From NCBI RefSeq assembly GCF_036985505.1, contig NZ_BTGQ01000004.1:434001-498000 (forward strand): 64,000 nucleotides of DNA. Reading direction: 5' to 3'. The notes beneath the pieces are model-generated. The model was not told the DNA's origin, searched no databases, and saw only the letters and a list, made by a program, of their open reading frames with translations. Numbering within the stretch: position 1 is the first letter of the stretch; each line of letters begins with the position of its first letter. Made by a program: the position numbers and the translations under genes. This document shows positions 25,401 through 32,597 of the stretch, piece by piece. The DNA is from Croceitalea sp947503285. GTDB taxonomy: Bacteria; Bacteroidota; Bacteroidia; Flavobacteriales; Flavobacteriaceae.

Positions 25401-25776
25401 AACTGAATTTCAATCCATACTATTGATTAACCTAGGTGATGGAAAATTTGAAAAACAGTACCTGCCTATCGAAGCGCAATTGTTTCCCTTATTAACCTCT
25501 TCTTGTCTTGATTTGAACGATGATGGCTATGAAGACATTATCATCGGAGGCAATATTTATGAAACCGAAGTGGAAACCCCTCGATTGGACGCCATATCGG
25601 GATTGGTGCTCCTATCAAACCAAAAAGATGGATATAATCCGCTATCTTTTTCAAAATCAAGTATTTATTTAAAAGGGAATATAAAGGATATCGAAGTTAT
25701 CAACACAGGGGGAAAAAACCTTTTGTTGGCCACTCAAAATAATGGCCCCATTCTCGTACACGAAATGGTAAACTAA
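22405..25776 (+). CDS. VCBS/FG-GAP repeat lipoprotein with ASPIC/UnbV domain
   Basis: A 1123-residue lipoprotein (lipobox ALLSC, Cys30). It contains at least twelve calcium-loop repeats of the type DxNxDGxxD (for example DLNNDGLQDIFF, DFDQDGDLDCFV, DFDNDGDLDLYV, DLNDDGYEDIII) that should fold into two beta-propellers. Between them, about residues 530-615, lies an ASPIC/UnbV region recognisable by the GYRSSHQNIAHFGVGH and VLWPSG motifs. Such proteins often sit beside SusC/SusD pairs in Bacteroidota and are thought to bind ligands or partners at the cell surface. No catalytic residues are evident. The next gene starts 12 bp downstream and is probably co-transcribed. Confidence 0.85.
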   Translation: MMQILRKARTTFPFKQFLAFHFIILALLSCVDSSKTPTASFKVHPESPKVFERITADKSGLRFNNALTENLETLENLFNYDYFYNGAGVGIEDLNNDGLQDIFFCGNQVDNKLFLNKGGMSFEDVSNVAAINDGKTWSNGVTFVDINNDNWSDIYVSQGGPNSRQNRKNLLYINQTDGTFVESADEYGLADMGISTQSVFFDFDQDGDLDCFVMNENELYGVDPISLYKLIDEKPENNYFNSSHLYENQNGKFVDVTQKSGLQRPIFGLGVSVSDINNDGLLDLYVASDYYIPDALFINNGDGTFEDKIKEYTQQISFFGMGMDIADINNDNLQDIFVLDMAANDHVRSKTLMASMNTKRFDYLVNQAGYHHQYMYNSLQINQGKNAFTNIAQATQMANTDWSWSVLLSDFDHDEDKDVYITNGYRRYALDNDLQRRVFEAKMKYKNNVPLAVKKRLYEEMPSEKLPNILYENNGGLQFKEAAEKWGLSDFSFSNGASIGDLDNDGDLDIVTNNLDENCFLYQNNTIENNGGNYLNVKAIGSLSESFPKIRINYNKKSQFIEFRRVRGYRSSHQNIAHFGVGHEKTIDTVQVLWPSGKLEEKYDVSSNSVLTFNEADAVLAPPLDIKSDGLFQTKSAEEIGITFEHRENTYDDFDKEILLPYKQSNLGPFMASADLNGDGLTDVFIGAASGQAGKIYLQQGSGNFVEKISDDIKKDKTHEDMESVFFDFDNDGDLDLYVVSGGNEFLPYSSYYADRLYLNDGAANFIKFESKALTTNPKSGKAVVAIDYDKDGDKDLIIGNRIEPQNYPIPVSSTVYENKNGMLTDVTSKVAPYLFNFGIINDLIATDFDNDGWEDFIAVGEWTGIGLFKNNQGIFSNISKSDESLSEQGWWFSVNETDINNDGLTDYIVGNVGLNLKFKASKKKPFKIFANDFDDNGTTDIVLSKKYNGEYVPVRGRECSSQQMPFIQQKFESYSEFANAKLVDIYGEKLDMGYEDEVTEFQSILLINLGDGKFEKQYLPIEAQLFPLLTSSCLDLNDDGYEDIIIGGNIYETEVETPRLDAISGLVLLSNQKDGYNPLSFSKSSIYLKGNIKDIEVINTGGKNLLLATQNNGPILVHEMVN

Positions 25777-25788
25777 TTTTCACGGCAC

Positions 25789-27123
25789 ATGATTATGCAA
25801 AGTAAACTGGCATTTAGCGTATTGACCTTAATTCTAGCAATTTTCATGGTAGTATCATGTGACTCTGCGGATGATGCCCTAACAAGCGCGGAAGGTGAAC
25901 AAGTGGACGAACCCGAGAATCCCATAGAAACAGAAGACCCTGTTGAGAATATAGAAGGTTTAGAGGTATTAAACGCCAGTTTGGTTTTTGACGGATATAT
26001 TTTGGTCAATGACGCGGCGTCAAATCGTGTTTATCTCATGGATAAAGGTGCAAACATCATTTTTGAATGGGATTTGAAAGGAAAAAGACTTGGTAATGAT
26101 GCATATCTTTTATCAGATGGGAGACTTTTGGCCATGTTGGAAACAGAAAACCCCTTTATAGAGTTCGGGGGTTTTGGAGGTGTAATCGCCCTCATTAATA
26201 AGGAAAGTGAGGTAGAATGGAGCTTTGAATATTCAAATGAAGACCATATCGCGCATCATGATGCGGTAATGATGCCAAATGGAAACATATTGTTCTTATC
26301 ATGGGAGAAAAAATCATTGGATGAAGCCAATGCTGCCGGTTATGCCTTAAATACCGAGGTAATCTATGATGCTATACTCGAAATAAATCCAAATACCAAT
26401 CAGATTGTCTGGCAATGGCATATGTGGGACCATATTATTCAAGATTTTGACAATAGTAAGGATAACTTTGCTACCATAGCAGAAAACCCAAGATCGATAG
26501 ACGTAAACTATGTTGTTGAGCCAGATGCCGAAGGGGATATTAGTCATGCAAACGGTATTGACTATGATGAGGAAAACGACCTTATTTATTTGAGTGTTAA
26601 TTTTTATAACGAAATATGGGTTATCGATCACAGCACTACTATTGAAGAAGCTGCTTCAAGTAGTGGTGGAAATTTTGGATTTGGAGGGGATTTGGTCTAT
26701 CGATTCGGTAATCCCGATGCCTATGACAATCCTTTTGGTGAAATACGTTTTGACAGAAACCATCATCCCAACCTGCTGAAGGGGGAGAACAAAGGGAATA
26801 TCCTCGTATTTGCCAACGGCCTTTCAAAGCAACAATCAACCGCCTATGAGCTTGAACTACCTTCTACCCTATCACTAAGACCGAATGAGGATAATGAACC
26901 TATTACCGCTTGGAGTTTTACACAATCTAATTTGTTTTTCGGAAAAGTATCGGGTGTTGCATTATTGCCGAATGGCAACCGCCTGATAACAGAAGGTGAT
27001 TTTGGTTTTTGGGAAGTAACCGAAGCTGGTGAAGTAGTATGGCGCTATGAAACCCCGGGCTTTTTTTGGAGGGGATATCATTTTGATAAGAATGACCCCG
27101 CCATACAGCATTTAGAGCAATAA
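25789..27123 (+). CDS. Arylsulfotransferase-like (ASST-type) lipoprotein
   Basis: A 444-residue lipoprotein (lipobox VVSC, Cys24) followed by a Glu/Asp-rich linker and then a beta-propeller of the arylsulfotransferase family. Recognisable family features are WSFEYSNEDHIAHHDAVMMPNG, IVWQWHMWDHI, DISHANGIDYDEENDLIYLS and NHHPNLL, where the repeated histidines match the places where ASST enzymes carry catalytic His. ASST transfers sulfate between phenols without PAPS. Whether this member is active is open. The start at 25789 or the Met at 25795 both give a good signal. It ends before a separate promoter. Confidence 0.72.
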   Translation: MIMQSKLAFSVLTLILAIFMVVSCDSADDALTSAEGEQVDEPENPIETEDPVENIEGLEVLNASLVFDGYILVNDAASNRVYLMDKGANIIFEWDLKGKRLGNDAYLLSDGRLLAMLETENPFIEFGGFGGVIALINKESEVEWSFEYSNEDHIAHHDAVMMPNGNILFLSWEKKSLDEANAAGYALNTEVIYDAILEINPNTNQIVWQWHMWDHIIQDFDNSKDNFATIAENPRSIDVNYVVEPDAEGDISHANGIDYDEENDLIYLSVNFYNEIWVIDHSTTIEEAASSSGGNFGFGGDLVYRFGNPDAYDNPFGEIRFDRNHHPNLLKGENKGNILVFANGLSKQQSTAYELELPSTLSLRPNEDNEPITAWSFTQSNLFFGKVSGVALLPNGNRLITEGDFGFWEVTEAGEVVWRYETPGFFWRGYHFDKNDPAIQHLEQ

Positions 27124-27161
27124 AGTACATCGATTTTTATGAAACTTTTATCACAAATACC

Positions 27162-27192
27162 TTAACAAAAGATAAACATTTTTTTAGCTTTG
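27162..27192 (+). promoter_or_regulatory. Promoter of the first tandem secreted protein gene
   Basis: TAGCTTTG (27185-27192) matches the TAnnTTTG -7 consensus. TTA at 27162-27164 lies 20 bp upstream as a one-mismatch -33 element. The start codon is 20 bp further on, giving a short leader. Confidence 0.6.
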
Positions 27193-27212
27193 CGATATCT
27201 TAAAAACGTGAA

Positions 27213-27956
27213 ATGAAAAATCTACTCTTTATTACATTAGCTGTAGCCGGAGCAACTTTCTTAAATGCCCAAACCACTGGTCAAATTGCCAACTATGGTG
27301 CTGCTGGAAGTGCTGGATTCGAAGCAAACGGTCAATTGAATGCCGTATTAGGCCCAATTCAAGAGGCAAGACAAAAATTATCATTCTCAACAGAAGAATT
27401 TCAAGGGTCGCCTTACACTACCGATACTTTTTTACCAACAAAATTGTACTATGGCGACGAAAACCTTGGTGACTTGTTCTACCGCTACAATGCCTATAAT
27501 GAGGAAATTGAAATTAAGCAGACGAATTTAGAAACAGAGGGTATCAGGGCATTGGGCAGAGATAAAAAGATAGCCATTGTAGTCAATGGTAAACCTATGG
27601 CTTTTGAGACATTCATTGATAAAAGGGGGAAAACCCAAAATGGATATTTGACCCAACTTGTGGACGGAAAATATTCTTTCTATAAGAGAACCGATGTAAA
27701 ATATACGGAAGGTCAGAAGGCCCAGAACTCATTCGTTCAGGCTATTCCTGCACGTTTTTCACAATTCACGGAGTACTATTTGGAAATTGATGGGGCCAAT
27801 AGAATAGATGAGCTTGAATTGAGCAATCGTAAATTCATAAAACTTTTACCAAATGACAAAAAGGAAGCAACAAAAGCTTTCTTAAAAGAGAATAAAATAA
27901 AAATCAATGACGAGGCAAGTGTTCTAAAAGTTTTGGAATTTTTGAACCAAGACTGA
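27213..27956 (+). CDS. Secreted protein of unknown function, tandem copy 1
   Basis: A 247-residue protein with signal peptide (MKNLLFITLAVAGATFLNAQ) and no lipobox or membrane anchor. Landmarks shared with the downstream copy are QTTGQ at the mature N-terminus, a YGDE...YRYNAYNEEIEIKQ block, ALGRDKKI, GKPM, FIDK, PARF-QFTEYY, GANRID and a Lys-rich C-terminal helix ending in FLN. I do not recognise the family. It has its own promoter and terminator. It is probably periplasmic or outer-membrane associated. Confidence 0.75.
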   Translation: MKNLLFITLAVAGATFLNAQTTGQIANYGAAGSAGFEANGQLNAVLGPIQEARQKLSFSTEEFQGSPYTTDTFLPTKLYYGDENLGDLFYRYNAYNEEIEIKQTNLETEGIRALGRDKKIAIVVNGKPMAFETFIDKRGKTQNGYLTQLVDGKYSFYKRTDVKYTEGQKAQNSFVQAIPARFSQFTEYYLEIDGANRIDELELSNRKFIKLLPNDKKEATKAFLKENKIKINDEASVLKVLEFLNQD

Positions 27957-27980
27957 TATTTGCATTTCATCCTGTATACA

Positions 27981-28015
27981 AAAAGGTGGCTATCAAGAGA
28001 TAGCCACCTTTTTTT
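27981..28015 (+). terminator. Intrinsic terminator after tandem copy 1
   Basis: AAAAGGTGGCTATC (27981-27994) pairs perfectly with GATAGCCACCTTTT (27999-28012) around an AAGA tetraloop, followed by more T residues. A strong 14-bp stem. Confidence 0.9.
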
Positions 28016-28094
28016 GTTTACCCAATTTTAGTGGAAATCCTAATCCCTGTATCAATATTTTTATTAACTTACTAAGTAATTTAAAATCAGAGAG

Positions 28095-28832
28095 ATGAAA
28101 AAGTTAATAAGTTTATTTTCAATTCTATCCTGCTTCAGCGTTATAATCGCGCAAACAACAGGACAAGTGCCAAGTTATACCGTTAATGCAGATGGTGGCG
28201 TATCCGATTCCTTTTATAAATATGCTACAGGATCAATCGATGGGATTATGACAAAACAACCTACGACTGATAATCAGATTGATGGCTCACCTTACACTTC
28301 AAATGATTTCGATTATACTTCCATACACTATGGTGATGAAATGGCCGGAAAACTGTACTATCGTTACAATGCTTATAATGAAGAGATTGAAATCAAACAA
28401 CAAAATCTAGAAGGTGAACCTATAAGGGCACTAGGTCGCGATAAAAAAATAAAGCTTATGGTTGATGGCAAACCCATGAGTTTCAAGACATTCATTGATA
28501 AAAATGGGAATACTAAAAATGGTTACCTTACGTTACTGAAAGATGGTAAGTTTAAACTCTATAAGCGAACCAATGTAACATTTAAAGAGGCCAAAAAAGC
28601 CCCGAATTCCCTTGTGAAAGCTACGCCGGCACGTTTTACACAGTTTACGGAATATTATATTGAAACAGAAGGGGCCAACCGAATAGACCATGTCGAATTA
28701 AGCACGAAAAAATTGATGAAATTGGTCGGAAACGAAAAACAAGATGCCCTTAAAAAATTCATGAAAGAAAATAAAATCAAACTAAAGGATGAAAACGGAA
28801 TCAATAAGGTAATTGATTTTTTAAATAGTTAA
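28095..28832 (+). CDS. Secreted protein of unknown function, tandem copy 2
   Basis: A 245-residue paralog of the upstream gene, with signal peptide MKKLISLFSILSCFSVIIAQ. The same blocks occur in the same order (YRYNAYNEEIEIKQ, ALGRDKKI, GKPMSFKTFIDK, PARFTQFTEYY, GANRID). The N-terminal 60 residues are the most divergent. No catalytic motif is apparent. It is flanked by its own terminators, so the two copies appear to be separate transcription units from an old duplication. Confidence 0.75.
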   Translation: MKKLISLFSILSCFSVIIAQTTGQVPSYTVNADGGVSDSFYKYATGSIDGIMTKQPTTDNQIDGSPYTSNDFDYTSIHYGDEMAGKLYYRYNAYNEEIEIKQQNLEGEPIRALGRDKKIKLMVDGKPMSFKTFIDKNGNTKNGYLTLLKDGKFKLYKRTNVTFKEAKKAPNSLVKATPARFTQFTEYYIETEGANRIDHVELSTKKLMKLVGNEKQDALKKFMKENKIKLKDENGINKVIDFLNS

Positions 28833-28883
28833 GACCAGAAGCAATATCAGTCTTAGTCGTACAACATTTTATTCTTCCATTTT

Positions 28884-28915
28884 AAAAAATGCGCTCTTAA
28901 AAGAGCGCATTTTTT
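28884..28915 (+). terminator. Intrinsic terminator after tandem copy 2
   Basis: ATGCGCTCTT (28889-28898) pairs with AAGAGCGCAT (28901-28910), flanked by A and T runs on both sides, so it may work bidirectionally. Confidence 0.88.
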
Positions 28916-28968
28916 ATGGCCCCCTTTACAATTGTAAACCCCAAGGTTTAGTTAACTTTACCAACTAT

Positions 28969-29706
28969 ATGAAGAATGCACAACTTATCTACGGCATACG
29001 TGCTATAATAGAAGCAATTGAGGCCAATAAACCCATTAACAAGCTTTTTATTCAGCGAGGACTCAAAGGCGGGTTATTTCAAGAACTTGAACACAAGCTT
29101 CGAAAAAACGGGATTGGTTTCTCTTACGTTCCCGTCGAAAAACTAAATCGATTGACCCGAAATAACCATCAAGGGGCAATTGCCCAAATATCACCAGTGG
29201 CATTTCATGATTTCGAAGTTCTCGTAGAAACCATTTTAAAGGGGGATACCACTCCCTTATTTTTGCTCTTAGATCAAATTACGGATGTACGTAATTTTGG
29301 AGCGATTATCAGAACTGCTGAATGTACGGGCGTCAATGGTATAATTATACCTAAAAGTGGCTCTGCGCCAATTACGGATGATACTATAAAAACTTCGGCG
29401 GGTGCCGCCTTTAAAGTGCCCATTGCCAAAGTGAACCATTTAAAAGATGCCATTTTCTACCTACAGCAATCTGGAATACAGGTTCTGGCCGCAACAGAGA
29501 AGGCCGCAAAACCAGTTTACGGAACAGATCTCACTTTGCCATCTGCAATATTAATGGGTTCAGAGGACAAGGGTATCTCTACTTCCATTTTAAATAGTAC
29601 TGATATACAGGCCAAACTGCCCCAACTAGGTACTATTGGCTCCTTAAATGTATCGGTCGCCTGTGGCGTTTTTCTTTATGAAGCCGTACGACAGCGTACG
29701 ACCTAG
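28969..29706 (+). CDS. rlmB: 23S rRNA (guanosine-2'-O-)-methyltransferase RlmB-like (SpoU/TrmH family)
   Basis: A 245-residue SPOUT methyltransferase. The N-terminal substrate-binding domain (LIYGIRAIIEAIEANKPINK) is followed by the catalytic knot with motif 1 DQITDVRNFGAIIRTAE, motif 2 ILMGSEDKGIS and motif 3 IGSLNVSVACGVFLYE. It would methylate a 23S rRNA guanosine using SAM. The gene overlaps the convergent rhomboid gene by 4 bp at the stop codons, with no terminator visible between them. Confidence 0.9.
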   Translation: MKNAQLIYGIRAIIEAIEANKPINKLFIQRGLKGGLFQELEHKLRKNGIGFSYVPVEKLNRLTRNNHQGAIAQISPVAFHDFEVLVETILKGDTTPLFLLLDQITDVRNFGAIIRTAECTGVNGIIIPKSGSAPITDDTIKTSAGAAFKVPIAKVNHLKDAIFYLQQSGIQVLAATEKAAKPVYGTDLTLPSAILMGSEDKGISTSILNSTDIQAKLPQLGTIGSLNVSVACGVFLYEAVRQRTT

Positions 29707-30431
29707 TCTTCCTTATCACTTTTTTTATAGTCATAAATTATTTGAATCCCTTCTTTATCGGCCTCTTCAGGACGTTCAATAAAGTTGCCATCCTCATCAA
29801 AGTGTTTTAAGAAGGCATCCTCTTCCTCATTAAAATCATCTTTTTCCCATGGGTACTTTTTCACGACAGGTGTTTTTGTTCGAACTACTTTAGCCAATAG
29901 CAACCCAACCAAGAATCCTGCTAGATGGCCTTCCCAAGATATCCCATCCTTTATAGGAAATATGTACCACAACATACTACCGTATATGAACACTATGGCT
30001 AATGAAAGTGCTATCAACCGGTAATACTTGGTAAATACCCCTTTAAAAAAAATAAAACTGGCCAGAACATATATCAATCCACTGGCACCTATATGATAAG
30101 ATGGCCTTCCAATAAGCCAAGTTAAAAACCCTGAGAGCAACACCCCCATAACCAAAATCCGTAATGCATTCTTTCTATAGAAATAGCTCAATGACAATGT
30201 CAGTACCGCCAACGGAATCGTATTGTTATAAAGGTGCTCTAGCGAGCCATGGATAAATGGACTACATATTACACCCATCAAACCCGATAATCTTCTAGGA
30301 TAAACGCCGAAATGATTGAGATTGACACCAAATCGCAGTTCGACCCAAAATACGCTCCATATGGAAAGTACTGCCACCAAAGGCACCAACAATAGCGACG
30401 GCGAAAATTTAAAATAATTACTTTCGTTCAT
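29703..30431 (-). CDS. Rhomboid-family intramembrane serine protease
   Basis: A 242-residue membrane protein with six predicted helices. The rhomboid catalytic dyad is visible: GASG with Ser117 and WEGHLAG with His169. The HLYNN motif of the second helix (near residue 66) is also present. The acidic, Lys/Glu-rich C-terminal tail (about 60 residues) is cytoplasmic. The ATG at 30431 was preferred to the TTG at 30440. It converges on rlmB with a 4-bp overlap. Its substrates cannot be inferred. Confidence 0.88.
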   Translation of the reverse strand: MNESNYFKFSPSLLLVPLVAVLSIWSVFWVELRFGVNLNHFGVYPRRLSGLMGVICSPFIHGSLEHLYNNTIPLAVLTLSLSYFYRKNALRILVMGVLLSGFLTWLIGRPSYHIGASGLIYVLASFIFFKGVFTKYYRLIALSLAIVFIYGSMLWYIFPIKDGISWEGHLAGFLVGLLLAKVVRTKTPVVKKYPWEKDDFNEEEDAFLKHFDEDGNFIERPEEADKEGIQIIYDYKKSDKED

Positions 30432-30510
30432 AAACAACAAGCTACAACTTATTGGCCAAAACTGTAAAAACGGTTAAATTGTCATTTTGTTATTAGCCTA
30501 TTTTTACGGT

Positions 30511-31788
30511 ATGAATGAACCCTTGGCAGAGAGAATGAGGCCCAAAAGCCTATCAGACTATATTAGTCAAACCCATTTGGTCGGTGAAAAAGGATCGCTC
30601 ACGCATCAAATAAGTTCTGGTACCATTCCCTCCCTACTATTATGGGGCCCTCCTGGAACCGGTAAGACAACGCTAGCCAATATTATCGCTACAGAGAGTG
30701 ATCGCCCGTTTTATACATTGAGCGCCATTAGTAGCGGAGTAAAAGAAGTACGCGAGGTTATTGACAAGGCAAAACAACGCGGAGGACTTTTTACCACAAG
30801 AAATCCCATCTTATTTATTGATGAAATACATCGATTTAGTAAATCGCAACAAGATTCTTTATTGGGTGCCGTTGAAAAGGGATGGGTCACTTTGATTGGA
30901 GCAACTACTGAAAACCCAAGTTTTGAAGTTATTCCGGCCTTACTTTCACGCTGTCAGGTCTATATTTTAAATCACTTTTCAAAACAGGATCTAGAAGTTT
31001 TGCTGAAAAGGGCAATAAAAAATGACCCTGAACTCAAAACAAGAAACATTGACCTTCAAGAAACCGAAGCCTTAATACGTCTATCGGGTGGTGATGCAAG
31101 AAAATTGTTGAATATTTTTGAGTTGGTCGTAAATTCAGAAAAAGGTAGTTCGATTTCCATAACCAACGATCTTGTTCTTCAAAAAGTCCAAAAAAATACC
31201 GTTCTCTATGACAAAACAGGGGAACAGCATTATGATATCGTCTCGGCATTCATAAAATCCATTAGAGGCAGTGACCCCAACGCGGCGGTTTATTGGCTGG
31301 CGCGAATGATAGAGGGTGGTGAAGACGTAAAGTTCATTGCTAGAAGAATGTTGATTCTGGCTTCTGAGGATATTGGTAATGCCAACCCGACGGCATTGGT
31401 TTTAGCCAACTCCACTTTTCAAGCCGTTACTACTATTGGATATCCCGAAGCTAGGATTATTCTAAGTCAATGTGCCATATACTTAGCCAGTTCGGCAAAA
31501 AGCAACGCTAGCTACATGGCCATCAATAAAGCGCAGCAAAAGGTTAAGGAAACGGGGGATCTTCCGGTTCCCTTACCCATCAGAAACGCCCCTACCAAAT
31601 TGATGAAAGATCTGGGTTATGGCGATGGCTATGGATATGCACATGACTACGAAAACAATTTTGTGGAACACGAATTCTTACCGGAAGAAATTAGCGGCAC
31701 GAATTTTTATAACCCAGGAAATAATTCCAAGGAAAATTCCATAAAAGACTTTCTGAACAAAAGATGGAAGGGTAAATATGAATTCTAA
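30511..31788 (+). CDS. rarA: Replication-associated recombination protein RarA (MgsA)
   Basis: A 425-residue AAA+ ATPase. The Walker A GPPGTGKTT is at about residues 46-54, the Walker B is LFIDEIHRFSK, sensor 1 is GATTEN, and the C-terminal tetramerisation domain includes RRMLILASEDIGNANP. It acts at stalled replication forks. The ATG at 30511 is preferred to the TTG at 30487 because the TTG region (TTG, TATTTTTA) looks like promoter sequence and family members start near MNEPLAERMRP. It overlaps the convergent next gene by 4 bp. Confidence 0.93.
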   Translation: MNEPLAERMRPKSLSDYISQTHLVGEKGSLTHQISSGTIPSLLLWGPPGTGKTTLANIIATESDRPFYTLSAISSGVKEVREVIDKAKQRGGLFTTRNPILFIDEIHRFSKSQQDSLLGAVEKGWVTLIGATTENPSFEVIPALLSRCQVYILNHFSKQDLEVLLKRAIKNDPELKTRNIDLQETEALIRLSGGDARKLLNIFELVVNSEKGSSISITNDLVLQKVQKNTVLYDKTGEQHYDIVSAFIKSIRGSDPNAAVYWLARMIEGGEDVKFIARRMLILASEDIGNANPTALVLANSTFQAVTTIGYPEARIILSQCAIYLASSAKSNASYMAINKAQQKVKETGDLPVPLPIRNAPTKLMKDLGYGDGYGYAHDYENNFVEHEFLPEEISGTNFYNPGNNSKENSIKDFLNKRWKGKYEF

Positions 31789-32585
31789 AATTTAATGTCC
31801 AGTTCTTTTACTTGTTTGTTTCCAGATGTAGTAGACTCTAAATACCATTTGCCGTCTTTTAAATAGATCATTCCGTTTATTTCAGAATCATTGACCAAGT
31901 ACACATTGTCAATGGTCGTCTTTACCATTTTCAACTTTACCTTAGATGATTCATCCACAAGTTGAAAACCATTTTCTATGGGTTGTGCTTTAAAAGTCTC
32001 CGTCAGGTTTTCGGTATTAGGCCTTAAGTCTGTTTTAATAGGTGTTTTCTCAGGTTTATTGTTATCCACCTGCAATGATTTCACATCATTTTCAAAACTT
32101 ATGGTAAGTGCTTTTTCTTCTTTAGTTTCTTCCTTTTCTTTGGTTTCGTTGGCTTCTTTAGGTTGGTATGCATAATTCAAGCCCTTGTACGACTCAAATG
32201 CTTCAGTAATGGTTTCCCTGTACGCCTTTTTGTACTCTTTTTCCTTACTTTTACCCTGAACCGAGTTAAAAACCGTATTACCCTCGCAATCATTCAGTGA
32301 CAAGGTAAATCTTGTTACGAACAATGCGGATTCGTCATTGATGCCAACAGTAAGGCCTAAACACCGATCCCTTATGCCATCTTCTGGTATGGCATCATCA
32401 TAAACAACAGTAAAGCCTTCATTGGCGAAAAGATGTTTTATGAGCACACTGGTCTGATACTCATTTGCGGTTCTAAAAACATCGAATCTTTTAGGTACGA
32501 TAATGTACTTATAGTCATTTAATTGGGCATTGGTGGCAAGGGCATAGCTAAAAACTAAAAATGCCAATACTAAATTTCGTCTCAT
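31785..32585 (-). CDS. Secreted hypothetical protein
   Basis: A 266-residue protein with signal peptide (ending ATNAQ). The N-terminal 130 residues (YIIVPKRFDVFRTANEYQTS, then TVGINDESALFVTRFTLSLNDC) form a compact domain that I recall in flavobacterial hypothetical proteins. A Glu/Lys-rich low-complexity linker (about residues 135-160) follows. The C-terminal part looks beta-rich. It lies 12 bp downstream of the barrel gene and is probably co-transcribed with it. Function unknown. Confidence 0.7.
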   Translation of the reverse strand: MRRNLVLAFLVFSYALATNAQLNDYKYIIVPKRFDVFRTANEYQTSVLIKHLFANEGFTVVYDDAIPEDGIRDRCLGLTVGINDESALFVTRFTLSLNDCEGNTVFNSVQGKSKEKEYKKAYRETITEAFESYKGLNYAYQPKEANETKEKEETKEEKALTISFENDVKSLQVDNNKPEKTPIKTDLRPNTENLTETFKAQPIENGFQLVDESSKVKLKMVKTTIDNVYLVNDSEINGMIYLKDGKWYLESTTSGNKQVKELDIKF

Positions 32586-32597
32586 ACCTTGGATTAA

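Noticed and set aside
29680..29706. CGTACGAC direct repeat at the end of rlmB as an attachment site
   Set aside because: It is within the conserved C-terminal coding part of rlmB, is only 8 bp, and no integrase or tRNA gene is near.
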